This document shows, piece after piece, positions 54,934 through 63,908 of a stretch of 64,000 bases of DNA; within the stretch, counting starts at the first letter, position 1, and each line of letters begins with the position of its first letter. The notes beneath the pieces are model-generated. The model was not told the origin of the DNA. It did not search any database and was given only the letters and a program-made list of their open reading frames with translations. The stretch covers positions 62,001-126,000 of the forward strand of contig DAIPXZ010000003.1 of the NCBI GenBank assembly GCA_036782995.1, given 5' to 3'. The DNA is from DAIPXZ01 sp036782995. Its GTDB lineage: Bacteria > Bacillota > Clostridia > Saccharofermentanales > Saccharofermentanaceae. The position numbers were made by a program, and so were the translations under genes.

Positions 54934-54973
54934 AGAGAGTGTTTATATCGCAGATATTGACACTCTCTTTTTT
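54934..54973 (+). terminator. rpmE terminator
   Basis: AGAGAGTGT (54934-54942) pairs with ACACTCTCT (54960-54968), extended by an inner ATATC/GATAT pairing, and followed by a T tract. Confidence 0.85.
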
Positions 54974-55074
54974 GTTTTCGTTTCTTTTTTCTCTATTTCT
55001 GATAGAATAACAAGAAGGGCTTCGGATATCGACTTTCGAATGCTTCTTTAACGGTAAAATGAAGGGATAGTTCA

Positions 55075-56289
55075 ATGAGTGAATTAAGAGATAATACAAA
55101 TAATATGATTGCAAAGGATACTGCAACGCAGAAGGTTCGTAAGGAGAAAAAGACGACAATCGGCGGGCAAGCATTGATTGAGGGCTTGATGATGTGCGGA
55201 CCGCATCGGACAGCGATGGCCATTCGAAAAGCAGATGGTTCGATTTATGTTGAAGAAATTAAGAAGAGCACGCGGGAAGCATTTTTGGAGAAGGTTCCGA
55301 TTGTGCGTGGTTGCATCCGCTTTTTTAGGCAGCTTGTGACGGGAACCGGCGCAATGATGAAATCAGCTGAGATTTCCGAAGAGGGAGATCCGGTGACAGA
55401 GGCTTCTGTTGCAGAAATGGATCAGATGCATAGTAACAGCACTTCCGATAGTGCGGAGGGCGTAGATGCTATTTCCGCATTACCAGAAATGAAAGAAATA
55501 ACGGACGCGGCGGATACATCTTCCGAGGACGTAGCCTCTGCGGCAAATAATAACGCAAATGCGGATGCGAAGAAGGCATCTTCTTCGAAGGAACCGAAGA
55601 AGCCAAGTCGTATGGATGCATGGCTTGATAAGCATATGAATGTGGCCATGGTAATCTCGGCGATTATCGGCATTTGTTTTTCTGTAGCTCTATTCATTGT
55701 ATTGCCGCGACTGATTGTTGATACCGTTCTTTATTTTGTGGATTCGCAAAGATCGGATTCTGTTGGACTTAATATTCTTTTGAATTTGGCAGAGGGCGCG
55801 ATTCGTATTACGATTTTTGTTATTTATTTGTCAGCAACTTCGCGTATTAAGGATATAGCTCGTGTGTGGATGTATCATGGTGCCGAGCATAAGACAATTG
55901 CTTGCTATGAAGCCGGTGAGCCACTGACGGTCGAAAATATAAAGAAGCATTCGCGTTTCCATCCGAGATGCGGAACGGCTTTTATGTTTATCGTATTGAT
56001 TGTCTCCATCCTTGTTTTCAGCTTGGCAAATGTGGTGATTGGCGCGAATGTCTGGTGGGTGAATGCGTTGGTTCGTATTGCACTGGTTCCGCTGGTTGGA
56101 GGCATATCCTTTGAGTTATTGCGTTTGGCTGGAAGACACGAAAAGAATCCTGTGTGTCATGTGTTTACAATGCCGGGTTTATGGCTCCAACGCTTTACGA
56201 CACGTGAGCCGAACGACAGCATGATGGAGGTCGCAATTGCAGCGATGCAAGCCGTGATACCGGAGAACGAAGAAGAGGATATCTGGTGA
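55075..56289 (+). CDS. DUF1385 membrane protein
   Basis: A 404-aa protein of the DUF1385 family (YqhQ type), of unknown function. The family start IGGQALIEGLMMCGPHRTAMAIRK is intact. Residues of about 110-185 form a low-complexity acidic and serine-rich insert, not conserved in relatives. Four or so membrane segments follow (about 195-345). The conserved YHGAEHKTIACYE motif lies between segments. Its stop codon overlaps the prmC start by 4 nt, an association seen in many Clostridia. Confidence 0.88.
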   Translation: MSELRDNTNNMIAKDTATQKVRKEKKTTIGGQALIEGLMMCGPHRTAMAIRKADGSIYVEEIKKSTREAFLEKVPIVRGCIRFFRQLVTGTGAMMKSAEISEEGDPVTEASVAEMDQMHSNSTSDSAEGVDAISALPEMKEITDAADTSSEDVASAANNNANADAKKASSSKEPKKPSRMDAWLDKHMNVAMVISAIIGICFSVALFIVLPRLIVDTVLYFVDSQRSDSVGLNILLNLAEGAIRITIFVIYLSATSRIKDIARVWMYHGAEHKTIACYEAGEPLTVENIKKHSRFHPRCGTAFMFIVLIVSILVFSLANVVIGANVWWVNALVRIALVPLVGGISFELLRLAGRHEKNPVCHVFTMPGLWLQRFTTREPNDSMMEVAIAAMQAVIPENEEEDIW

Positions 56290-57221
56290 AGTTTTCTGTA
56301 TGGCGTCTAGCCAAAGAAAAGGAATTCGCGGAAGCGGGCATCAGTGAGGCTTCCAACGAAGTCATGCTTTTATGTATGCTTATCATGCATAAGGATCGCT
56401 CATTTTTCCATTTGTATGACGAAGAAGAAATGACGTGCTTTCTTACGGACACGGATATTTCCGCTCTGGAACGCACGGCAAAACGACGTGCGAAAAGAGA
56501 GCCACTCGCCTATATTTTGGGCGAGCAATACTTCTACGATTCAGATTTTTTGGTGGGCGCTGGTGTATTGATTCCGAGAGCGGATTCTGAGATTCTTGTC
56601 GATACCGCATTGGCATCGCTGTGTATCACACAAAATGATTTTTCGTGCATTGTACCGCAGCTTCGTGGTCTGTCTTCGCCGATTCGTATTATGGACTTAT
56701 GCACAGGGAGCGGATGCGTGGGGATAACGATTGCCAAGCAGATTCTTCTCGCGGGCCGTACGCCCGATGTGTTTTTAACTGATATCTCATCGCAGGCGTG
56801 CTACTATGCAAAGAAGAATGTAGAACGCATGGAATGTCCATCGTGCGCGCACGTTGTGGAGACGAATTTATGGCCGTCGATGGAACGTATGGAATATGGT
56901 TGGCAAGGCAAACGCGCCGATATGATTGTCGCGAATCCACCATATGTCCGTGCCGACGAAATGTCATCACTCATGCCAGAGGTGTCAGCCTTTGAACCAT
57001 CCATCGCTCTTACGGATTCATCTGACGGATTGAGCTTTTACCGTCGTATAGTGAAAGAGTATGACAAGTATTTATCGCCGGGCGGTGTTTTGATTGTTGA
57101 ACATGGCTTTGATCAGGGAGCGGATGTACGCAATTTGTTCGCTCGCAATGGTTTTATTTCGTGCCAGACAATCAAAGATTACGGCGGTAACGACCGCGTG
57201 ACCATCGGGCAGCGCCCGTAG
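56286..57221 (+). CDS. prmC: Release factor glutamine methyltransferase
   Basis: Methylates the glutamine of the GGQ motif in RF1 and RF2. It is a 311-aa S-adenosylmethionine-dependent enzyme. The N-terminal helical domain (to about 90) contacts the release factor. The catalytic motif NPPYVRADEM near residue 220 is typical, and the SAM-binding motif is DLCTGSGCVGI. The GTG start (56286) overlaps the DUF1385 stop by 4 nt. prfA is not adjacent. Confidence 0.94.
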   Translation: MKFSVWRLAKEKEFAEAGISEASNEVMLLCMLIMHKDRSFFHLYDEEEMTCFLTDTDISALERTAKRRAKREPLAYILGEQYFYDSDFLVGAGVLIPRADSEILVDTALASLCITQNDFSCIVPQLRGLSSPIRIMDLCTGSGCVGITIAKQILLAGRTPDVFLTDISSQACYYAKKNVERMECPSCAHVVETNLWPSMERMEYGWQGKRADMIVANPPYVRADEMSSLMPEVSAFEPSIALTDSSDGLSFYRRIVKEYDKYLSPGGVLIVEHGFDQGADVRNLFARNGFISCQTIKDYGGNDRVTIGQRP

Positions 57222-57247
57222 ATCAATCATGTTTGAAGGAGTAGTGT

Positions 57248-57457
57248 ATGCCAACATCATTTTTTCGATACCCTTTTGAAGCCGGACAGATTGTGACCTT
57301 GAAGAAAGAACATCCTTGTGGCGGCAGTACCTGGAAAATCGTCCGTGTCGCCAGTGATGCGACACTAACCTGTACAACGTGCGGACACAATATGATTCTC
57401 AAAAGAAGCGCACTTGAAAAAGCATGTAAGGATGTAAAGCCTGCCGTTGACGCATAA
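57248..57457 (+). CDS. DUF951 protein (YyzM-like)
   Basis: A 69-aa protein of unknown function. The family features are the VTLKKEHPCGGSTWKIVRV stretch and CTTCG in the second half. The pair of conserved cysteines and the beta-rich pattern suggest a small barrel, possibly RNA- or metal-binding. A GGAG ribosome binding site lies 7 nt upstream of the ATG. It follows prmC after 27 nt, so it is probably co-transcribed. Confidence 0.85.
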   Translation: MPTSFFRYPFEAGQIVTLKKEHPCGGSTWKIVRVASDATLTCTTCGHNMILKRSALEKACKDVKPAVDA

Positions 57458-57569
57458 TAAAGAAGCGAATACGCCGTTTGAAAACATCTTTTGCAATTGA
57501 TAATCATGTTGTTTTCATTATTGCGACATGTCATAATATGGATTAGTTAATCTCATTTCGGAGGCTGTT

Positions 57570-58268
57570 ATGGCAAAATCTTCAACTACCGGCTCAGAGA
57601 AACCGAAAGACAAGCAAAACGAACATCGCGCACTCACACTCGACCGATTGGAAGAGGACATCGCTGAGCTTCTTTCTCCTGAATTCATGGAGTGGGATCG
57701 GATGCCGGATATCGGACTATATATGGATCAAGTGCTTACTATTATGGAGCGTCAGTTGAAGACGTTCAATCGTCGTAATGAAGAGCGAACACTGACGCAG
57801 GCCATGATCAATAATTACACCAAGGACGGACTTTTGCCGCGTCCTGTGGAAAAGAAATACAACCGCGAGCATATTGCGTTATTGACGATTCTGTGCGCAT
57901 TGAAGCCGATTCTGTCGATTTCGGATTTGTCGGTTTTGTTGAAGAATGCCTGCACCGATGAGACGGAATGTGCGCTATATGAAACGTATCTTTCCATCCA
58001 GGATCAAGCGATTGACGAGAGCGAGAAGCCAATTACAGCAATGATTGAGGCGGCAAAGGAAAAGCGAAAGCAAGATCGCACAGCTGCAGGTGAAGAAGAC
58101 CCCTTGAAGAGTATTTACCAAAAGAGAAAAGAAGAGGCACAATATGTGAATGATTTGCGAAGCGAATTAGCACGCGAAGCCCTGAAAATGGCGATTGAAG
58201 CACGTGTGAAGGTAATGCTCGCAGAGCGTATTGTTGACGAGCTCGGTACGGATTTTCCCAATGCGTAA
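57570..58268 (+). CDS. DUF1836 protein, putative helix-turn-helix regulator
   Basis: A 232-aa protein of the DUF1836 family. The MerR-like region TQAMINNYTKDGLLPRPVEKKYNREHIALLTIL resembles a winged helix-turn-helix. A charged, helical C-terminal part follows. The protein has no known target. It starts with ATG behind GGAGG. It is the last plus-strand gene before the convergent VOC-like gene. Confidence 0.78.
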   Translation: MAKSSTTGSEKPKDKQNEHRALTLDRLEEDIAELLSPEFMEWDRMPDIGLYMDQVLTIMERQLKTFNRRNEERTLTQAMINNYTKDGLLPRPVEKKYNREHIALLTILCALKPILSISDLSVLLKNACTDETECALYETYLSIQDQAIDESEKPITAMIEAAKEKRKQDRTAAGEEDPLKSIYQKRKEEAQYVNDLRSELAREALKMAIEARVKVMLAERIVDELGTDFPNA

Positions 58269-58303
58269 ATGATGAACACTCTTCCTAGGTTTTTGGGGGT
58301 GTG

Positions 58304-59389
58304 TTATTTTTCCCGCCCATCTTGATTCGTCTTCGTGCACAATACATGGCGACCGTCGACATCTTCGAAGATAAATTCGCGATGCATCATGTCGGTTTTC
58401 GAAAGCTCCTTCACAATGGTGACATGCTCCATAATGAGCTCTGCTTCCAATATTTCCGGCTCTTCGGTGCGAATGACAATATCTTCCTCGATGCCGTACA
58501 GCTCGCGATTGGTGTGGATGGCTTTCGCGCGTGTTGCGATAAAACGTATGCGAATATCATCACGATATAGTGTTGCCGACTCCACAGCCGAATTTGAATC
58601 AAATACGGCGTGGAAAGAGAGCTTTTCTTCATAAAATCGGATGGTTTTCATCAAATCAACTGTAGGAAGGGCAGGTATGGCTTCCTTCATTAAGTCAAAA
58701 TCAGGTGCATCGTCTCCCTTGATTGAATATCCAAGCACTGGTTCACCGAAATGCTCCGATAAGTCGTTCATTTCGGCATATTCGCTACAACGTTTCAAGA
58801 GCATCTCTGGTGTCTCATCGGCATTTGAAGGTGCTGTGGACGAAAGCAAAGAAATGAACTTTTCCAAATTTCGGATACGAATAAAGAGTGGGAAAAGAAT
58901 GGCGTTTTCATCATGAAAGGGCATCTTTTTTCGATATCCCCGAAGAAAATCCTGCCAAGCCGTTTGCTGTCGTTTCTCATCAGTGAGTACCTTTAAGGAG
59001 TTTTCGAAAAGGGCTAGGTCGGATAAGAAGAAAAACGTATTTGATTCATTCACTGCCGGCGCATTTGTAGTCAAAACAGCGGCGGGAAAAGAATAGGTTT
59101 CCGTATTCGGCTCGAATGCTAGGGCGTCGACAGAGGGATTGCCGACTACGTAACCATAGTTTTCTGAGGTGACGGGTGCCTTCTCGCATACTTTGCGTAA
59201 AATTGCGAGCTCTTCCTCGCACCGGACATCACCGCCGTGTATTTGCAAATTTTTTGCAAGTCGGTCAAAATAATGATTAACGATATCAATAGATGGTGCT
59301 TTCGGAAGATGTTTTTGGTGGTGTTTTGCCATTGTCTCACCGATTTTTTCAAAAGAATAATCGGAAAAAGGTTTATTCGTAATTTGCAT
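58304..59389 (-). CDS. Hypothetical protein with C-terminal VOC-like domain
   Basis: A 361-aa cytoplasmic protein. The C-terminal 115 residues look like a glyoxalase/VOC domain (TVDLMKTIRFYEEKLSFHAVF, then EEDIVIRTEEPEIL and FEDVDGRHVLC). The N-terminal 240 residues are not recognised. They include PFHDENAILFPLFIRIRNLEKFI and appear helical. No metal-ligand triad is clear. It stands alone between the DUF1836 gene and the divergent glucosaminidase gene. Confidence 0.65.
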   Translation of the reverse strand: MQITNKPFSDYSFEKIGETMAKHHQKHLPKAPSIDIVNHYFDRLAKNLQIHGGDVRCEEELAILRKVCEKAPVTSENYGYVVGNPSVDALAFEPNTETYSFPAAVLTTNAPAVNESNTFFFLSDLALFENSLKVLTDEKRQQTAWQDFLRGYRKKMPFHDENAILFPLFIRIRNLEKFISLLSSTAPSNADETPEMLLKRCSEYAEMNDLSEHFGEPVLGYSIKGDDAPDFDLMKEAIPALPTVDLMKTIRFYEEKLSFHAVFDSNSAVESATLYRDDIRIRFIATRAKAIHTNRELYGIEEDIVIRTEEPEILEAELIMEHVTIVKELSKTDMMHREFIFEDVDGRHVLCTKTNQDGREK

Positions 59390-59540
59390 GTATATGCCCG
59401 TCTTTTCTCATATCTTTTGTTATTCTAGCATTATCACATAAAAAACGTCGACACAATACCGCATTTTTGACCAATAACTGTAATCAAAGAGTTGCGTGTC
59501 AATGGTACAATATGTAAAGAAAAAAATTGAAGGAGTACTC

Positions 59541-62021
59541 ATGAAACATTCGAAACGGACATGGATCCGATTTACGGCATTATGCCTCGTACCGATGCTA
59601 TTGTCCTCATTATTGATTCTTTTTTCGTATAAAGCTAATACGGTTGAAGCAGCCGTCTACGGCAATGCTTCTGTATATGTGACCGATTTATCTGGGTCAC
59701 TTAATGTTCGAAATAAACCAACTACTTCAGGCTCGACTATTATCGCAAAATTGTATCGCGGTACTCGCGTTAATATCATCTCCGAGACCACCGACGCATC
59801 TGGCACCAAATGGGCGTATGTCGATTTCTTGTTACAGGGTGTACCGATGAATGGATATTGTTCATCACAGTATTTAGAGCGTGATATAACCGTCGATGAG
59901 GCTTTTGAAAATGCGATTGCTGCTTTTCCGGAGTCATATCGCCCGTATTTGCGAGCGCTCCATGCTAAGCATCCCAATTGGATATTTCGCCCAATTGAGG
60001 TTGATGCTACATGGCAAGAAACGTTAGAAAAAGAAACACAATTCGGATGGAGTCTTATCCAAAACTCAGTGGCAGATCCGTGGAAAGCCCACGACGCCCG
60101 TTCCTATAACGCTTCAACAGGAAAATACACTATTGTCGATGGCTCTACTTGGGTTAATGCAGCACCTGAAGTCGTTGCATATTATCTTGACCCGCGCAAT
60201 TCCTTGTATGAGACGACGGTTTTCCAGTACATGAACCTTACCTATAATCCGGAGGTACAAACCATCGATACCGTTATTCCTTTAATGAAAGGTTTTATGG
60301 GACGTGGAGAGACATTTCCGAATCCTGATGGTACTCTGATTACTTACGCGGAGGCCTTTATGGCAGCAGCGGCCTACTCTGGCGCGAACCCGCTGTTTTT
60401 GGCGTCGAAAGTTCTTCAAGAAATTGGATATGAGAAGAGCGGCTCCGTTACTGGTGGATATGCAGGATATGAAGGCTACTATAACTTTTACAATATTGGG
60501 GCATCGTCAGGCTCTGATCCTGTGGCTAATGGTTTGCGTTATGCAAAGACGATACCGGACAATGCAGAGGAGGCGAGTTTTCTTTTACCGTGGAATACCG
60601 TATACAGCGCAATTGTCGGCGGGGCACGCTGGATTACGAGTCGATATATTTCATGTGGTCAGGATAGCCTCTATTTGATGAAATTTAATGTAAAACCGGG
60701 TAGCAGTTGGACATTTTGTACGCATCAATATATGACAAATATACGCGCGCTCGATAATGAGGCGAAGGAAATGTATGTCGGTTATCGCGACAACGGGGTT
60801 TTGGAACAGTCATTTGTTTTTGAAATTCCGGTATATGAAAACATGACGGCGAGTGCTTGTGAAATGCCGCCTACGACTGGCGCAGGCGATTTCCTGACGA
60901 ATACATTTAATGCCATTTTGGGCAGAACACCAGATACCGAGACCTATCGCTGCTATACTGCAAATCTGACTTCGTCGACGACCTATGCAGGTAATGTGAT
61001 TCTCGAATTATTAACCAGTTATGAATACTACCTTTCGAATTACAGTACGGAACAATTCATTGATAAGCTTTATATGGCGGCCCTCGGCAGAGCGCCCGAC
61101 GAGGCCGGTAAACAAAGCTATATTAACGAGATTAATACAGGCACGCCACGCACGGAAATCATCATACGCATTATTAATTCGGCGGAAAGCAGGAATTATG
61201 TCAAACGATATGGATTACCTTCTATTCCGTATGTACCGACTCCGACAATGATAACGAGAGAATATAAAGCGGCCTTTGTCCATCGAATGTATAACGAATG
61301 CCTCTCCCGATTAACGGACGGCGATGGATTCGTCAATTGGCTACGTGCGCTTGAAGCTGGCATGTCTGGCGCAGATATTGCAGCGGGCTTTATATTCTCT
61401 GCAGAGACGGGACTTCGAAATCTTTCCGATGAAGACTTCGTAAAAATGCTCTATCGAACGATATTCGGTCGGGATGCCGATCAAGCTGGATTAAACCATT
61501 GGGTAGAATACTTGCGTTTTGGTATGACAAGAGACGAGGTATTCGGTGAGTTCGTACGCTCCGATGAATATCGGGATATGTGCAATCTTTATTCCGTCAA
61601 CCGCGGCAATTATGTCGTAAAAGATCGTTCCGGTTACATTTCCGGAATTGATACCGCACAGGTTGAAGCCTTCGTATCACGCATGTACTCTGTCGTTTTG
61701 GGAAGAGAACCTGAGGCTGAAGGAAAAATGAACTGGTCACGCTGGATTTGCACAGGAGTAAACACTGGCGCATCCTGCGCACATGGATTTATTTTTAGCA
61801 GCGAATACACATCCAAGAACACATCGAATGCCGATTATGTGACGATGCTTTATATAGCAATACTGGATCGTGCGCCAGATGAACCGGGACTCGAGCATTG
61901 GGTATCTATGCTTGAAGGCGGTACGTCGCGTGAAGAAATCCTTCGCGGTTTTGTCATTTCGAATGAATATCGCGGCATATGTGAACGTTATGGTATTCCG
62001 TTCGGAAATGTGAGTTTTTGA
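59541..62021 (+). CDS. Secreted SH3-glucosaminidase with six DUF4214 half-repeats
   Basis: An 826-aa wall enzyme from the ATG at 59541, which has AAGGAG upstream; the frame extends 15 codons further. An N-terminal signal or anchor segment (about residues 8-33) is followed by a bacterial SH3 domain (about 45-105) and a LytD-like glucosaminidase domain (about 115-420). From residue 440 there are six units of about 55 aa in A-B pairs: FLTNTFNAILGRTPD, FIDKLYMAALGRAPD, FVHRMY, FVKMLYRTIFGRDAD, FVSRMYSVVLGREPE, YVTMLYIAILDRAPD. They repeat three DUF4214 dyads. The DUF4214 part probably binds the wall. The enzyme likely trims peptidoglycan during growth or separation. Confidence 0.88.
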   Translation: MKHSKRTWIRFTALCLVPMLLSSLLILFSYKANTVEAAVYGNASVYVTDLSGSLNVRNKPTTSGSTIIAKLYRGTRVNIISETTDASGTKWAYVDFLLQGVPMNGYCSSQYLERDITVDEAFENAIAAFPESYRPYLRALHAKHPNWIFRPIEVDATWQETLEKETQFGWSLIQNSVADPWKAHDARSYNASTGKYTIVDGSTWVNAAPEVVAYYLDPRNSLYETTVFQYMNLTYNPEVQTIDTVIPLMKGFMGRGETFPNPDGTLITYAEAFMAAAAYSGANPLFLASKVLQEIGYEKSGSVTGGYAGYEGYYNFYNIGASSGSDPVANGLRYAKTIPDNAEEASFLLPWNTVYSAIVGGARWITSRYISCGQDSLYLMKFNVKPGSSWTFCTHQYMTNIRALDNEAKEMYVGYRDNGVLEQSFVFEIPVYENMTASACEMPPTTGAGDFLTNTFNAILGRTPDTETYRCYTANLTSSTTYAGNVILELLTSYEYYLSNYSTEQFIDKLYMAALGRAPDEAGKQSYINEINTGTPRTEIIIRIINSAESRNYVKRYGLPSIPYVPTPTMITREYKAAFVHRMYNECLSRLTDGDGFVNWLRALEAGMSGADIAAGFIFSAETGLRNLSDEDFVKMLYRTIFGRDADQAGLNHWVEYLRFGMTRDEVFGEFVRSDEYRDMCNLYSVNRGNYVVKDRSGYISGIDTAQVEAFVSRMYSVVLGREPEAEGKMNWSRWICTGVNTGASCAHGFIFSSEYTSKNTSNADYVTMLYIAILDRAPDEPGLEHWVSMLEGGTSREEILRGFVISNEYRGICERYGIPFGNVSF

Positions 62022-62077
62022 GCCACCGAGTGTGCCTCAGAAGCTGATTTTCTCGCGTACAAGGCTATTTGTATGCA

Positions 62078-62106
62078 TTGTACCATCCAACGAATCAAGT
62101 TATAAT
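62078..62106 (+). promoter_or_regulatory. sufC promoter
   Basis: TTGTAC (62078-62083) and a perfect TATAAT (62101-62106) with a 17-nt spacer. Transcription near 62113 means the upstream in-frame ATG at 62069 cannot be used. Confidence 0.75.
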
Positions 62107-62110
62107 ACTT

Positions 62111-62131
62111 GTATTCCGCCAAGTGGGATAC
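62111..62131. promoter_or_regulatory. Inverted repeat GTATTCC-N7-GGGATAC at the suf start site, candidate operator
   Basis: One mismatch separates the arms 62111-62117 and 62125-62131. It lies just downstream of the -10 box and across the start site, the usual place for an Rrf2/IscR-type repressor. The regulator gene is not in this window. Confidence 0.4.
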
Positions 62132-62146
62132 ATAAAGGAGATTAAC

Positions 62147-62893
62147 GTGTTAGAATTGCAGCACATTTCTTTTTCCGCAGAGGGAAAAGGTATATTGGAT
62201 GATGTTAGCTTAGAAATATCGGACCGCTTTGTGGCTGTTACTGGGCCGAACGGCGGCGGAAAGTCTACGCTAGCCAAGGTAATTATGGGCATAGAGAAAC
62301 CGGATTCAGGGCGCATTCTTTTGGACGGTGAGGATATCACCGACCTATCCATCACAGAGCGCGCCAATAGGGGCATCAGTTATGCATTCCAGCAACCAGT
62401 GCGCTTTAAGGGACTACAAGTTAAGGACCTTCTAAAGATAGCAGCAGGGCGTGATACGTCCATCAATGATGCTTGTTCGGTGCTTAGCGAGGTTGGTCTT
62501 TGCGCACGTGATTATATCGATCGCGAGCTGAACGCCACACTTTCCGGCGGTGAGTTGAAACGTATTGAAATTGCTATGGCACTTGAGCGTGGTACGAAGA
62601 TGACCATATTTGACGAGCCAGAGGCTGGCATCGATTTATGGAGCTTCCAAAACCTTATTCGTGTTTTTGAAAAAATGTACGAGCAAACGAGGGGAAGCAT
62701 ACTCATAATAAGCCACCAGGAGCGCATTCTTGACATTGCCGATAAGATTATCTACATCAAGAATGGCATTGTTGAGCAATATGGTGACAGAGAAACGGTG
62801 TTGCCGTTGCTTCTAAGCGGAGGCGCGGCAGGTTCCGATGGATGCAAGATGCTTAATGACAAATTTATCGGCAGCAAAACGGGGGATAACTGA
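62147..62893 (+). CDS. sufC: Fe-S cluster assembly ATPase SufC
   Basis: A 248-aa ABC-type ATPase that drives the Suf scaffold. The GTG start at 62147 is supported by AAAGGAGA and by the promoter position. The Walker A motif GPNGGGKST begins at residue 33; the signature LSGGELKRIEIAMAL and Walker B MTIFDEPEAGIDL follow. Length matches SufC (about 250). It is paired with sufB only. There is no sufS, sufU or sufD, which matches the minimal SmsCB system of many anaerobes. Confidence 0.95.
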   Translation: MLELQHISFSAEGKGILDDVSLEISDRFVAVTGPNGGGKSTLAKVIMGIEKPDSGRILLDGEDITDLSITERANRGISYAFQQPVRFKGLQVKDLLKIAAGRDTSINDACSVLSEVGLCARDYIDRELNATLSGGELKRIEIAMALERGTKMTIFDEPEAGIDLWSFQNLIRVFEKMYEQTRGSILIISHQERILDIADKIIYIKNGIVEQYGDRETVLPLLLSGGAAGSDGCKMLNDKFIGSKTGDN

Positions 62894-62894
62894 T

Positions 62895-63815
62895 ATGATT
62901 GATGAACTTCAGCAACGCCTGCTTAACGAAGTTGCCGAGCTGGATGCCCTTCCAATCGGCGCATACAACATTCGTGCAAACGGAAAAAGTGCCGCACGAA
63001 ACAGCACTGCAAATATTGAAATCGTTGCAAAAACAGAGACTTCCGGCATTGATATCAATGTTGCACCGGGTACAAAAAACGAAAGTATACATATTCCCGT
63101 AGTCATTAGCGAAACGGGTTTGACTGAATGCGTATATAACGACTTCTATATTGGTGAGGGCTGCGACATAACTATTATTGCGGGCTGCGGCATACATAAT
63201 TGCGGAAGCCAAGATAGCCGTCATGATGGTATCCACACCTTTCATGTGAGCAAAAACAGCCGTATTCGTTACGTAGAAAAGCACTATGGTGAGGGTGAAG
63301 GAACAGGAAAGCGTCTCATGAACCCAAGCACAGTCGTTCATTTGAGCGAGGGCGCCTATATGGTGATGGAGCTTACGCAGATTTCGGGCATCAATGATAC
63401 GCTTCGCAAAAGCAATGCTGATATTGCCGAGAACGCGACACTTATAGTACACGAGAAGATTATGACTACTGGTGAACAGCAGGCATCGACTGACTTTACT
63501 GCGGACTTAAATGGCGACAATTCCAGTTGTAACATTGTTTCAAGAAGTGTTGCAAAGGATTCCAGCCATCAGGTTTTCACTTCGCGATTAAATGGAAATG
63601 CGGAATGCGCGGGGCATACGGAATGTGATGCCATCATTATGGATCATGCAAGCGTTCTTGCCAGTCCTCAACTCACGGCGAACAACGTAAACGCCTCACT
63701 CATCCACGAGGCAGCCATTGGCAAGATAGCCGGAGAGCAGCTTATCAAGCTTATGACGCTGGGTCTGTCCGAGCAAGAAGCAGAGGAGCAAATCATTAAC
63801 GGATTCCTCAAGTAA
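62895..63815 (+). CDS. sufB: Fe-S cluster scaffold SufB/SufD-family protein (SmsB type)
   Basis: A 306-aa SufBD-family protein from the ATG at 62895, one nucleotide after the sufC stop. It is shorter than SufB of enterobacteria (about 495), as is usual for the minimal two-gene system. The beta-helix core region GCGIHNCGSQDSRHDGIHTFHV is intact, as is the C-terminal HEAAIGKIAGEQL stretch found in SufBD proteins. It should work as a homodimer with SufC. A terminator follows. Confidence 0.92.
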   Translation: MIDELQQRLLNEVAELDALPIGAYNIRANGKSAARNSTANIEIVAKTETSGIDINVAPGTKNESIHIPVVISETGLTECVYNDFYIGEGCDITIIAGCGIHNCGSQDSRHDGIHTFHVSKNSRIRYVEKHYGEGEGTGKRLMNPSTVVHLSEGAYMVMELTQISGINDTLRKSNADIAENATLIVHEKIMTTGEQQASTDFTADLNGDNSSCNIVSRSVAKDSSHQVFTSRLNGNAECAGHTECDAIIMDHASVLASPQLTANNVNASLIHEAAIGKIAGEQLIKLMTLGLSEQEAEEQIINGFLK

Positions 63816-63842
63816 GCGGCCATCAATTTTATAGAAATAAAG

Positions 63843-63881
63843 AAAGCGTAGATACCCGAAAGTATCTACGCTTTGTTTTTT
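63843..63881. terminator. Terminator after sufB
   Basis: AAAGCGTAGATAC (63843-63855) pairs with GTATCTACGCTTT (63862-63874), then GTTTTTT. The A-rich left side lets it also serve the convergent gene. Confidence 0.88.
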
Positions 63882-63908
63882 AGATTGTGATTGATGCAGG
63901 GAAGACGA

